Assembly: GCA_029243605.1 (NCBI GenBank)
Contig: JAQWRT010000065.1
Span: 1-64,000, forward strand
Direction: 5' to 3'
Source: Myxococcota bacterium
GTDB taxonomy: Bacteria > Myxococcota_A > UBA9160 > UBA4427
DNA length: 64,000 bases
Shown: piece by piece, positions 14,837 to 23,265 of the stretch
Position numbering within the stretch: position 1 is the stretch's first letter
How the letters are laid out: each line of letters opens with the position of its first letter
Program-made: the position numbers and the translations under genes
Notes under the pieces: generated by a model
What the model saw: only the letters and a program-made list of their open reading frames with translations
The model's database searches: none
What the model was told of the DNA's origin: nothing

Positions 14837-15553
14837 GTGGAAGAATCGGCCAGATTCAAAGATGTACAGATCGAACTCCCGGAACCCCTCGAGGGCTGCG
14901 AGTCGCTCTCGGCTGTGATCGGGTTCCCCGAGTGGTGGCCCACAGGAGCGCGCATTGCCGTGGTGATTGCCCACGGCGAGGGCGATCTCCATGACCCCTT
15001 GGTCACCAGCCTCCACCAACAGCTCGCATCCCACCGGTTTCTGACCCTCCGCTTCAACTTCCCCTTCGCCGAAGCGGGCAAGAAGCCCAAGAATCTCGAT
15101 CCGGGAGTCCTCGAGAAGGCCTTCCGGGCCGCCCTGGGCCTCCTGGCCCAGGACAAGACTTCGGCCCCCAGCCACCTCTTCCTCGGGGGCTTGGGCCTGG
15201 GCGCCCAGGCCGCTGCGCGCCTGGCGACCTCGCGAATCCACGCCGACGGCCTCTTCTTTCTGGGCTTTCCCCTGCACCCGAAGGGCGACCCCGGGAAACC
15301 CGATATCGAAGCCCTGTACCGCATCACCTCCTCGATGCTCTTTCTCCAGGGCGGAGCCGACCCGCTTTGCGAACTCGACGTGCTGCGCCGCTCCCTCTCC
15401 CGGGTGGGTGCCCCCACTGTCCTGCGGATCTTTGAGGAGGCCGATGGCAGCCTCCTCCGGCCCGGCCTCTCCGAGGCAGAACGACTTGGGACGTACCGAG
15501 CGGCCTCACGCATCGTGGCCGAGTGGATGGAAGGCATCCTCGACGACGCCTAG
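14837..15553 (+). CDS. alpha/beta-hydrolase-fold protein lacking catalytic residues (Tex30/KANL3-like)
   Basis: A 238-residue protein with the fold of small dienelactone-hydrolase-like proteins of the Tex30/KANL3 group (VVIAHGEGDLHDP, LRFNFPFAEAGKK, GLFFLGFPLHPKG, SMLFLQGGADPLC). In this group the nucleophile elbow is usually GGRSMGG and the histidine lies in xGDHSF. Here these read GGLGLGAQ and EADGSLL, so both Ser and His are missing. Asp of GGADP is kept. The start is a GTG at 14837 and is not strongly supported by an RBS. Likely a non-catalytic or binding protein. Confidence 0.75.
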   Translation: MEESARFKDVQIELPEPLEGCESLSAVIGFPEWWPTGARIAVVIAHGEGDLHDPLVTSLHQQLASHRFLTLRFNFPFAEAGKKPKNLDPGVLEKAFRAALGLLAQDKTSAPSHLFLGGLGLGAQAAARLATSRIHADGLFFLGFPLHPKGDPGKPDIEALYRITSSMLFLQGGADPLCELDVLRRSLSRVGAPTVLRIFEEADGSLLRPGLSEAERLGTYRAASRIVAEWMEGILDDA

Positions 15554-15697
15554 GGCAGATGGAGGTGCCCTTCGGTCGCCGACAGCCCCTCCCTCACCCC
15601 TCATCGCCCCTGAACCATCCCGTGCACTCCCCGGGGCCTTATCTGCGGCGACGTTGAAATCGGACCGCCGCTCCGTTAGGGTTGGGCCGCTTTTTCG

Positions 15698-15723
15698 GGC
15701 CCCGATGCCATTGTGTCGGGGCC
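15698..15723 (+). terminator. hairpin in the leader upstream of etfB
   Basis: GGCCCCGA (15698-15705) pairs with TCGGGGCC (15716-15723), a perfect 8-bp stem with 10-nt loop, followed by TTTCCC. It lies 145 bp after the preceding gene and 34 bp before the etfB ATG. It could terminate upstream transcription or be a leader structure of etfBA. Confidence 0.45.
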
Positions 15724-15757
15724 TTTCCCATCCACATCCAAGCGGAGGCCCACCCCC

Positions 15758-16543
15758 ATGAAAGTCATGGTGTGCCTGAAGCAGGTGCCGCACCAGGATG
15801 CGCGACTCGAAGTCCGCGCCGACGGCAGCTGGATTCAGGAAGACAATATCAAGTTCGAAATCAATAGTTACGACAGCTATGCGCTTGAGGAAGCGCTGCA
15901 ACTCAAGGACGCCGGCGGAGCCGATGTCGAGGTCGTAGTCGTCACCATCGGTCCCGACCGAGCCACCCAGGCGCTGCGAACCGCGCTCGGCATGGGGGCG
16001 GATCGTGCAATCCATGTCAACGACGACGCCACTGAGGGCTCCGACGCCCTGGGGATCGCCAAGATCCTTGCCGCCGTCGCCCGGGAGGAAAACCCCGAGA
16101 TCATCTTCTGCGGACTGATGGCGGAGGACGGCAATTTCGCCGCTGTCCCTCCCATGCTCGCAGAATTGATCGACTTGCCGTCGGCCACGGGCGTGCTCTC
16201 CACCGCGAACAACGGCGCCATGCGCGTTGAACGCGAACTCGAGGGCGGAGCCATCGAGGTGGTCGACCTTCCCAAGCCCTGTCTCTTGACGGTGCAGACC
16301 GGAGCCAATCAGGTCCGCTACGCCTCGCTCAAGGGCATCATGCAGGCCAAGAAGAAGCCCGTGGACACCAAGACCGCAGCGGACCTCGGCGTCGCCGACC
16401 AGATCGGAGCCGCCAACGCGAAGGTTACGGTGAACAAGATCTACGTGCCGCCCAAGGCGGACACTGCCGAGCTTCTCGAGGGCTCCACCGACGAAGTCGT
16501 CGGACAGCTCGTGGGCAAGATTCGGGAATTGGGTCTTCTCTAG
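15758..16543 (+). CDS. etfB: electron transfer flavoprotein beta subunit
   Basis: A 261-residue ETF beta subunit (MKVMVCLKQVPHQDARL start; EDNIKFEINSYDSYALEEAL; GPDRATQALRTALGMGADRAIHV; the adenine/AMP-binding region VQTGANQVRYASLKGIMQAKKK). With EtfA it accepts electrons from acyl-CoA dehydrogenases and passes them to ETF:quinone oxidoreductase. The ATG at 15758 has AGCGGAGG about 9 bp upstream; 15 extra residues are possible upstream but unsupported. It is followed by etfA after a 108-bp gap containing a strong hairpin. Confidence 0.96.
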   Translation: MKVMVCLKQVPHQDARLEVRADGSWIQEDNIKFEINSYDSYALEEALQLKDAGGADVEVVVVTIGPDRATQALRTALGMGADRAIHVNDDATEGSDALGIAKILAAVAREENPEIIFCGLMAEDGNFAAVPPMLAELIDLPSATGVLSTANNGAMRVERELEGGAIEVVDLPKPCLLTVQTGANQVRYASLKGIMQAKKKPVDTKTAADLGVADQIGAANAKVTVNKIYVPPKADTAELLEGSTDEVVGQLVGKIRELGLL

Positions 16544-16561
16544 GTAAGTAGAGGTAAGTCG

Positions 16562-16584
16562 CCGGCCGGGGAGCCCCCGGCCGG
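16562..16584. terminator. 10-bp GC hairpin between etfB and etfA
   Basis: CCGGCCGGGG (16562-16571) and CCCCGGCCGG (16575-16584) form a perfect 10-bp stem with a 3-nt loop. It is located 18 bp after the etfB stop and about 67 bp before the etfA ATG, without a U-run. It may tune the etfB:etfA mRNA ratio as an attenuator or RNA stability element. Confidence 0.5.
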
Positions 16585-16651
16585 ACCCAACATCCAAGGA
16601 CCTCGGGACGGCGTTGCGATCGTCCCTCAAACACATCGGGAGTACATATCG

Positions 16652-17623
16652 ATGGGCAATATTCTCATCGTCGCAGAACTCGGCCAGGACGGCTCGATTC
16701 GCGATGCAAGCTACGAAGTCGTGGCACTGGCTCGCCAGCTTGCCGAGGCCACCGGCCGCGGCACTCGGGGACTCGTCCTCGGGAGTGATGTGGGCGATGC
16801 CGCGAGCAAGTTCGCCGCGGGTGGCGCCGGCGAGACCCTCGTCGTCGACAACCCCGCACTCGCCAATTACAACGTAGAGGGCTTCAACAAGGCCATCCGC
16901 GCGGCCGTCGAGGCCGCCGACGCCGACGTGATCCTGCTCTCCAATACGCCCACTGGCTGGGACGTTGCACCTCGAGTGGCCGCCGGCTTGGACGCCGCCT
17001 TCGTGAGCGACTGCTTCAACATCGAAGGCAGCGGTGACGACCTCACCCTCTTCCGGCGCGTGTTCAACGGCAAGCTGGACGCCGAACTCAGCGCCAGCGG
17101 AACCCTGGTGGCCACGGTTCAGCCCGGTGCCAGAGATGCCTTTGAAGGGTCCTCGGAGGGCGCCACCACGGCGCTCGAAGTCGACCTGAACGGCCTTCGA
17201 GCCCAGTTCGTCGAGATCAAGCAGGCCGAGTCCACGGGCGTGGACCTGAGCAAGGCCGACATCATCGTGTCGGGCGGCCGCGGTGTGGGTGCCCCGGAGA
17301 AATTCGGGGAGGTCATCCAACCCCTGGCCGATGCACTCGGCGGAGCCATGGGCGCCTCGCGTCCCGTGGTGGATGCCGGCTGGCTCGACCACCCCTACCA
17401 GGTGGGCTCCTCGGGGCAGATCGTCACTCCCAAGCTCTACCTCGCCTGCGGAATTTCTGGAGCGATCCAGCATCTCGTCGGCATGAAGGGCAGCAACTAC
17501 GTGATCGCCATCAACAAGGATCCCGACGCCCCGATCTTCGAGGTGGCGGATATCGGTGTTGTTGCCGATCTCTTCGATATCGTCCCCGCCCTCACCGCGG
17601 CCGTGGGCGCCGCGAAGGGATAG
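16652..17623 (+). CDS. etfA: electron transfer flavoprotein alpha subunit
   Basis: A 323-residue FAD-binding ETF alpha subunit. The N-terminal domain starts NILIVAELGQDGSIRDASYE. The C-terminal FAD-binding domain holds VSGGRGVGAPEKF, GAMGASRPVVDAGWLDHPYQVGSSGQ(I)VTPKLY, CGISGAIQHLVGMKGS and AINKDPDAPIFEVADIGVVADL, all diagnostic. It pairs with etfB to carry electrons from acyl-CoA oxidation. The two cognate genes are in the usual B-A order. No acyl-CoA dehydrogenase gene is present in the window. Confidence 0.97.
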   Translation: MGNILIVAELGQDGSIRDASYEVVALARQLAEATGRGTRGLVLGSDVGDAASKFAAGGAGETLVVDNPALANYNVEGFNKAIRAAVEAADADVILLSNTPTGWDVAPRVAAGLDAAFVSDCFNIEGSGDDLTLFRRVFNGKLDAELSASGTLVATVQPGARDAFEGSSEGATTALEVDLNGLRAQFVEIKQAESTGVDLSKADIIVSGGRGVGAPEKFGEVIQPLADALGGAMGASRPVVDAGWLDHPYQVGSSGQIVTPKLYLACGISGAIQHLVGMKGSNYVIAINKDPDAPIFEVADIGVVADLFDIVPALTAAVGAAKG

Positions 17624-17668
17624 AAACCGGCACGCCCGAACAAGGCGCGTCTCAACCCATTTCCAGAC

Positions 17669-17702
17669 AGGGCCCCTGCAACCTCGGCGTTCCAGGGGCC
17701 CT
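17669..17702 (+). terminator. probable terminator of etfBA
   Basis: AGGGCCCCTG (17669-17678) pairs perfectly with CAGGGGCCCT (17693-17702), loop 14 nt, 46 bp after the etfA stop. The following sequence is pyrimidine-rich (CGCTCTTCTCC) but lacks a clean U-run. Confidence 0.6.
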
Positions 17703-17834
17703 CGCTCTTCTCCCCTTCGGAATTCGAGACTTTATTTCCCCAATTCTTCAAGCTCCGCTCCCGGCCAACCGACTCAAATACCTGGGTCCCGGGCATTCTC
17801 GGCGCCTTGAGCGCCCGAAAAACCGAGGAAAACC

Positions 17835-18401
17835 ATGGCATTGGATACATCCCAGTTTCGCAACGGCCTGAAGCTCGATATCGACAGCCAGCCCTTCACG
17901 ATCACCTACTTCCAGCACGTGAAGCCGGGCAAGGGCGGGGCCTTCGTGCGCACCAAGCTGAAGAACCTGCTCAACGGCCGCACGGTGGACAAGACCTTCC
18001 GCTCGGGCGAAAAGGTCGAGGAGGCGGACGTCGAGGAAAAGACCATGCAATACCTCTACCAGGACGCCACGGGCCGGATCTTCATGGACAGCGAAAGCTT
18101 CGACCAGATCCCCATTGGCGACGAGGTGCTCGCGGGCGCCGTGGACTTCCTGCTCGAGAATATGGAGGTCGGGGTTCTCTTCTGGAAGGGAAACCCGGTC
18201 AATATCCAACTGCCCAATTCCATCGAAGCCCGGGTCACCCAATCCGACCCCGGCATCAAGGGCGACACCAGTTCCGGGGCCACCAAGCCGGCGACCATCG
18301 AAACCGGTGCGACGCTCAACGTCCCGCTTTTCATCGAAGAAGGCGACCTGATCCGCGTCGATACTCGCACTGGCGAGTACTCGGAACGAGTCAGTAAGTA
18401 G
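17835..18401 (+). CDS. efp: elongation factor P
   Basis: A 188-residue EF-P, which rescues ribosomes stalled at polyproline. Domain I has HVKPGKGGAF, with Lys33 at the tip of the loop, where lysylation or another modification would occur. Domains II and III follow with MQYLYQDATGRIFMD, and the end has FIEEGDLIRVDTRTGEYSERV, a family landmark. The EpmA/EpmB or EarP modification enzymes are not in the window. The ATG follows an A-rich stretch (AGGAAAACC). The patatin gene starts 9 bp after its stop. Confidence 0.97.
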   Translation: MALDTSQFRNGLKLDIDSQPFTITYFQHVKPGKGGAFVRTKLKNLLNGRTVDKTFRSGEKVEEADVEEKTMQYLYQDATGRIFMDSESFDQIPIGDEVLAGAVDFLLENMEVGVLFWKGNPVNIQLPNSIEARVTQSDPGIKGDTSSGATKPATIETGATLNVPLFIEEGDLIRVDTRTGEYSERVSK

Positions 18402-18410
18402 GAGCCCGAG

Positions 18411-19712
18411 ATGAGCGCGATGGCCTCCGCGCAGTCCAAAGCGCCTCGACGCGCCATCGTTCTATCGGGCGGAGGCGCCCGAGGCGCCTACGAAGCCGGC
18501 GTCCTCCGCTTCATCCTGGACGAACTCCCCCTTCGCCACGGGATCGACCCCACTTTCGACATCGTCTGCGGCACATCGGTGGGGGCCATTCATGCGGCCT
18601 TCGTCGCGGCGACCGCGGACATCACCACCGGCCGGGGTCCCCGCCTGGTGAAGATCTGGGAAGATCTGCAGGTCGGGGAGATCTTCCGCTTCAGCCGCCG
18701 GGATTTGATCGCCATGCCCAGGATGCTCTTCGGCGTGCGCAAGGTCGCCCAACTCCTCCGGGAAGGACGCAGGCCCGACCGACTCTTTGGGCTACTCGAC
18801 ACAGCCCCCCTTGAACAACTCGTGCTCCAGTCGATTCCCTGGGACGGGATCCGTCGGAACCTCAAAGAGGGCCGGGTGGACAGCGTCTGCATCGCCGCCA
18901 CTCAGCTGGCCACGGGCCGAGCGGTCATCTTCACCGAAGAGGAGAAGCGGTCCCATTTTGCCCAAGACCCCCAAGATCTGATTCACATGCAGGCCGCCCG
19001 ACTCGCCCCGGTTCACGCCCTGGCTTCCGCCGCCATCCCCCTGCTCTTTCCCTCGGTCCGGGTTGGCTCTCGCTACTACGCCGACGGCGGACTGCGGCTC
19101 AATACCCCCCTGGCCCCTGCCCTGCGCCTGGGCGCCGACCGGGTTCTGGTCATCGGACTGAGCCACGGCGTCTCACCCACGGTGAGCGAGGCCCTCGCCC
19201 AGCAGCGAACGGCGGGCTTCGGCAACCCCATGTTCCTCTTTGGCAAGGTCTTGAATGCCCTGATGCTTTCCCCGATTGATGCGGATGTGGCCCGACTCCG
19301 CTTCGTCAACGACATCCTCGATCACGGCGAGATGGCCTTCGGTTCTGATTTTCTTGGAAAAATCAACGCCGCCGGCGCCAGCCAGGGGGCGCGGCCACTG
19401 CGCCGCATCGAAAATATGGTAATTCGCCCTTCCCAGGATGTGGGCCTGATGGCGGGGGATCTGCTCGCCGATGCCGACAGCAAGCTCGAACTCAACGCGT
19501 TCCTCAAGATGTTCCTCCGCGCGGGGGGCAGCGATCGCGACGAAAACGGCGAAGGTGTCCGTGAAGCGGATCTGCTCTCCTACCTCCTCTTCGACAAGGC
19601 CTTCACCACACCCTTGGTCGAACTCGGTTACGCGGACGCCCTGGCCCGAGAGGACGAACTTCTGCGCTTCTTTGCCGACGAAAGCACTTCACCGCCTCGC
19701 TCCGGCGGCTAA
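18411..19712 (+). CDS. patatin-like phospholipase
   Basis: A 433-residue lipid acyl hydrolase. It has the oxyanion glycine loop SGGGARGAYEAG (about residues 19-30), the nucleophile motif GTSVG (Ser56) and the catalytic Asp in YADGGLRLNTP (about Asp225), giving the Ser-Asp dyad of patatins. No signal peptide is seen, so it is probably cytoplasmic or delivered by other means. The C-terminal 150 residues are a helical extension beyond the minimal domain. It lies 9 bp after efp and 9 bp before the WYL regulator, so the three genes may be co-transcribed. Confidence 0.92.
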   Translation: MSAMASAQSKAPRRAIVLSGGGARGAYEAGVLRFILDELPLRHGIDPTFDIVCGTSVGAIHAAFVAATADITTGRGPRLVKIWEDLQVGEIFRFSRRDLIAMPRMLFGVRKVAQLLREGRRPDRLFGLLDTAPLEQLVLQSIPWDGIRRNLKEGRVDSVCIAATQLATGRAVIFTEEEKRSHFAQDPQDLIHMQAARLAPVHALASAAIPLLFPSVRVGSRYYADGGLRLNTPLAPALRLGADRVLVIGLSHGVSPTVSEALAQQRTAGFGNPMFLFGKVLNALMLSPIDADVARLRFVNDILDHGEMAFGSDFLGKINAAGASQGARPLRRIENMVIRPSQDVGLMAGDLLADADSKLELNAFLKMFLRAGGSDRDENGEGVREADLLSYLLFDKAFTTPLVELGYADALAREDELLRFFADESTSPPRSGG

Positions 19713-19721
19713 GATCCCCCC

Positions 19722-20747
19722 ATGCGGGGAGATCAGCTGGCCAGACAGTGGTTACTCGTCCAACGCCTGGGACGCAGCCGGGGGGGCGTGGGCCTCGACG
19801 AACTCGCCGAGGACCTTGGCTGCGTACGGCGCACGATCTACCGGGACCTGGACGCGCTGATGTATGCGGGTTTTCCCGTGGTCAGCGAGAAGCGCGATGG
19901 CAAGGTCTACTACCGCTTCCTCGACAGCTTCAAACTCGGCGATGTCCCATTTACCACCGACGAGATCCTCGCCCTCGCTTTCGGCGCCGACCTGCTTCGC
20001 ACCCTCGAGGGCACGGTCTTTCACGACTCCATCCAGTCGGCCCTGGCAAAAATCCGCTCGGCGCTCTCGGACGAATTGATCGGGTTTTTGGACGCCATCG
20101 CGGGCTCCTTCCGGGTGCTCCCGGAACCCCATAAGCGCTACGCCGAATCCCGCGCCACCATCGAGGCACTCAACGAAGCCGTGCTCGGCCGCAGGGTCCT
20201 CCGCATGCGCTACCGAACCGGCGGCACCGGCGAAGAGTCGAGTCGGGAACTCGACCCCTACCACGTCTGGTACCAGCGCGGCGGACTCTACGTCATCGGG
20301 TTCGACCATCGCCGAGAAGGCATCCGCACCTTCGCGGTGGACCGGATCCTGGCCTTGGAGAGCACCGGGGAGAGCTTCGTGGTCCAGGAAGATTTTGACT
20401 TCGATTCGTGGACAGCCACCAACTTCGGCGTCGTGATCGAACCCGCCTCCGAGGTCCGAGTGCGTTTCTCTCGAGAACGGGCCACCCAAGTTCGCGAGCG
20501 CACATGGCATACCAGCCAGCAGATCAATGAACTTCCCGACGGGGGCCTCGAACTGACCATGGAAGTCGGCGGGAGCAGCGAACTCAGCGACTGGATCCTC
20601 TCCTTTGGCCCGGGGGCCGAGGTCCTCGCCCCTCCCGCGCTTCGCGCCCAGGTGATCGCCGCGCTCAAGGATGCCCAAAAGATCTATCGCGGCGAATCGG
20701 GTGAGGAGCGCCCCTCTCCGGCGGCCTCTGCCCCCGGCGAAGTCTAA
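19722..20747 (+). CDS. WYL-domain transcriptional regulator
   Basis: A 341-residue regulator with an N-terminal DeoR/HTH_11-type winged helix (LDELAEDLGCVRRTIYRDLDALMYAGFPV, about residues 25-53). A linker leads to a WYL domain (DPYHVWYQRGGLYVIGFDHRRE, about 178-199) and a C-terminal WCX-like extension. WYL domains bind nucleic acid or ligands and often control DNA repair or defence genes. No defence cluster is adjacent; the nearest genes are the patatin upstream and the TPS locus downstream. Targets unknown. Confidence 0.92.
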   Translation: MRGDQLARQWLLVQRLGRSRGGVGLDELAEDLGCVRRTIYRDLDALMYAGFPVVSEKRDGKVYYRFLDSFKLGDVPFTTDEILALAFGADLLRTLEGTVFHDSIQSALAKIRSALSDELIGFLDAIAGSFRVLPEPHKRYAESRATIEALNEAVLGRRVLRMRYRTGGTGEESSRELDPYHVWYQRGGLYVIGFDHRREGIRTFAVDRILALESTGESFVVQEDFDFDSWTATNFGVVIEPASEVRVRFSRERATQVRERTWHTSQQINELPDGGLELTMEVGGSSELSDWILSFGPGAEVLAPPALRAQVIAALKDAQKIYRGESGEERPSPAASAPGEV

Positions 20748-21075
20748 ACGGGCAAATCGGGCCCAGCCGCGGCCGGGCCCGGGGGAACCAAAGGCGACCT
20801 GGGGGTTCAAACCCCCCCGCACGCCCTGCCCGGTCCTCCCCCCACCCGCGCACGCGTGGTCGAGGAAACCAAAGAGTGCGGGGGAGAGCCGAAAAAGGTG
20901 ACTGGACAGGGGGAGCAAAGCCCGGGAGCGGGCTATCGTCGGGACGCCCGGTATCGACCGAGGCCCGAACCCGCTTGGCCAATGGGCTCGGATCCTGGAA
21001 TGGGGCGGCCATCAAAAGCATCGCGGGCCCCGCTTTGACCCCCGAGGCTCCCAGCCTTCCCAACCGGTTATTGCC
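20748..21075. other. 328-bp non-coding gap upstream of the TPS locus, with a 7-bp inverted repeat
   Basis: No gene was recognised between the WYL regulator and tpsB. The region contains GGGGGTT-CA-AACCCCC (20811-20826), a perfect 7-bp inverted repeat with 2-nt spacer. It also holds a GGGCCC-rich stretch near 20760-20782 that may fold at the end of the WYL transcript. The inverted repeat could be an operator for the adjacent regulator, but that is speculation. No convincing -35/-10 pair was seen. Confidence 0.45.
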
Positions 21076-23265
21076 GTGCCGACTCCGAGGCACGAGCGAC
21101 CGGGCAAACGGATACGAGTGAGTCTGAACCCTCCGAAAGTGATGCTGCCGCCTCCCTCCGCCCCACGACGAACCCCGAAGAACCGACCCCTGGCTCTCCG
21201 GCTGGTCGCCGCGGTCCTCTTCGCCCTCGTTGGGGCGGGCGCACCCATGGGACACGCCCAGCTGGCCCCGTCGCCGAATGCCTCCGCCAACCCCCTGGAC
21301 GGCCCGGTCTTCGCCATCGACGACTTCGTGATCGAGTACGCCGAGGCCTCGCCCGAGTTGCCCCCCCTCGACGAGATCCTGCCCCTGACCGTTCCCCTGC
21401 GTGTCACCCCGACCGGCTACGCGGCCCCCCTCGAAGGCGAGCCGAGCCAGCCCATTCGCATCGGCGGGCCTGGCCCCCAGGCCGATTTTCATGCCAGCGC
21501 CCTGGGCGCAATTTCGAGAACCCTTTTGAGCCGATTTCACGCGCTGGGAATCCTCGGAGTCTACGTCCGACCCAACCCCGCGGACATCGCCCTCGAAGAA
21601 GAAATCGACCTGCGCGCCCCGGGCGACTACACCCTGCGCCTGGGAATCTCGGTCGCTCGCGTCATGGACGTCCGCACGGTCGCCGTCGGCGGCCGGGTAC
21701 AGACGGGGTGGCGCATCAACAACCCCGCCCACCGGGCGATCCGCAAGGAATCCCCCCTGGGCCCGACCCTGGCGGGTCGAGTGGGCACCACCGACCGCAT
21801 CGACCAGCGACGGCTCGAGGATTATCTCTACGCCCTGAATCGCCATCCCGGCCGGCAAGTCGAAGCGGCTCTCGCGGCCTCGGACGACGACGACGGCGTG
21901 ACCCTCGACTACCGGGTCTACGAAGAGCGGCCCTGGAGCGTCTACGCCCAGGCCGGGAACACGGGGACCGAGCGAACCGGACTCTGGCAAACTCGCCTGG
22001 GCTACGTGCATCGCCAACTCACGAACCGCGATGACATCCTCTCGATCAACTACCTGAACGCGGACCTGGACAATGTCAACAGCATCCAGGCCGCCTACGA
22101 GGCGCCCTGGTTCGGCGAGGAGCGCGCGGACTGGATGGTCCCGGGCAATCGGGAACCCAGCCTGCTCAAATTGCTCAACCGGGACAAGATCCCCTGGTGG
22201 GGAGTCGCCCGCTTGCGTTGGAACCTGACCGGGGGCTGGACTCGTATCAGTTCCGATGTGGTCGAGGAGTTGCCCGGGGGCTTTGATGCCGCGGACTCGT
22301 TGCTCAGCAGCGACTGGCATGTCGGCGGCGGCCTCACCTACAACGCTTTCCAATATCGGAACTTTTTCCTCGACCTGATCGCCAACACCCGCTTTCGCGG
22401 CGTCCAACTCGACAACAAGAGCGCCGGGAACCTTGCCGATGTCACCTTGGCGGTCTTCGATATGGGCTTTAAATTCGATCGAAGCAACGCCTACTCGAGC
22501 CTGTTCGGGCGAATCGTCGGCGAGTACGCCACCGCCCTAGGGAGCCCGGCGGACAACGCGGAGAATTTTGGAGGCGGGCTGGGGCGTGCCTCGACGGATT
22601 CCGATTGGTGGGTGATTCAATTCGAAGCTGGCCTGAGCCAATACCTCGAGCCCCTGCTCTGGAACCGCGCCTGGCGAAACCCCAACACCCCGGGCAGTTC
22701 GACTCTCAGCCACGAGGTTTCCCTGAGCGGTCGGGGCCAATATGCCTTCGATTACCGATTGATTCCCCAGAGCTCCCAAGTGATCGGCGGACTCTACAGC
22801 GTGCGCGGTTTTCCCCAGGGCGTCGCCGTCGGTGACAGCGTCTACATGGGCACCGCCGAGTATGCCTTCCACCTCCCGCGTTCCCTCCCGATTTCTCGGG
22901 AACCCCTCAAGCTTCCCTGGGTGGGCGATTTCCGACTGGCCCCGCAACAGGTCTACGGGCGCCCGGACTGGGATCTGGTTTTTCGCGGCTTCGTGGACGT
23001 GGGCAAGAGTATCCGGAACAACCCCCAACTCGGATCGGGAACCGAACTCAACCAGTTCCTGGTGGGCGCCGGGGCCGGCGTTGAATTCGTCTACAAGGGC
23101 AATTTCACGGTACGGGTCGACTGGGCCCGGGGAATCCATCAGGAAGTCGACTGCAGCACGACTACCGCCTTGGGCAGCCCCGACCTGGGCTGCCTGAACG
23201 CCAAGAGTGAAAGCACTTCCGACGACAACGGAACCTTCTATTTCCTGATCAATGGGGTCTGGTGA
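21076..23265 (+). CDS. TpsB-type (ShlB/FhaC) two-partner secretion outer-membrane transporter
   Basis: A 729-residue Omp85-superfamily transporter. A hydrophobic signal segment (about residues 39-56, ending GHAQ) follows a long basic leader, so the true start may be downstream (GTG 21118 or ATG 21142). A POTRA-like region (about 150-290) precedes a C-terminal beta-barrel. The barrel carries the conserved loop motif VRGF (about 576-579) followed by GDSVYMGTAEYAFHL, typical of FhaC/ShlB. The last strand ends in an aromatic residue (GVW). It exports the TpsA encoded immediately downstream; the genes overlap (TGATG). Length is larger than the usual 550-600. Confidence 0.88.
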   Translation: MPTPRHERPGKRIRVSLNPPKVMLPPPSAPRRTPKNRPLALRLVAAVLFALVGAGAPMGHAQLAPSPNASANPLDGPVFAIDDFVIEYAEASPELPPLDEILPLTVPLRVTPTGYAAPLEGEPSQPIRIGGPGPQADFHASALGAISRTLLSRFHALGILGVYVRPNPADIALEEEIDLRAPGDYTLRLGISVARVMDVRTVAVGGRVQTGWRINNPAHRAIRKESPLGPTLAGRVGTTDRIDQRRLEDYLYALNRHPGRQVEAALAASDDDDGVTLDYRVYEERPWSVYAQAGNTGTERTGLWQTRLGYVHRQLTNRDDILSINYLNADLDNVNSIQAAYEAPWFGEERADWMVPGNREPSLLKLLNRDKIPWWGVARLRWNLTGGWTRISSDVVEELPGGFDAADSLLSSDWHVGGGLTYNAFQYRNFFLDLIANTRFRGVQLDNKSAGNLADVTLAVFDMGFKFDRSNAYSSLFGRIVGEYATALGSPADNAENFGGGLGRASTDSDWWVIQFEAGLSQYLEPLLWNRAWRNPNTPGSSTLSHEVSLSGRGQYAFDYRLIPQSSQVIGGLYSVRGFPQGVAVGDSVYMGTAEYAFHLPRSLPISREPLKLPWVGDFRLAPQQVYGRPDWDLVFRGFVDVGKSIRNNPQLGSGTELNQFLVGAGAGVEFVYKGNFTVRVDWARGIHQEVDCSTTTALGSPDLGCLNAKSESTSDDNGTFYFLINGVW

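Noticed and set aside
15506-17473. Long open frame opposite etfBA (about 655 codons)
   Set aside because: The plus strand carries unmistakable EtfB and EtfA. The antisense frame is a GC-skew shadow without motifs.
20805-20835. tRNA-like T-loop (GGGGGTTCAAACCCCC) suggesting a tRNA 3' half
   Set aside because: No matching acceptor stem, anticodon arm or D-arm was found within about 80 bp on either strand, and no CCA. It is only a short palindrome.
20665-22407. Long minus-strand open frame opposite tpsB and its leader (about 580 codons)
   Set aside because: Low-complexity, antisense to a well-supported TpsB. No family resemblance.
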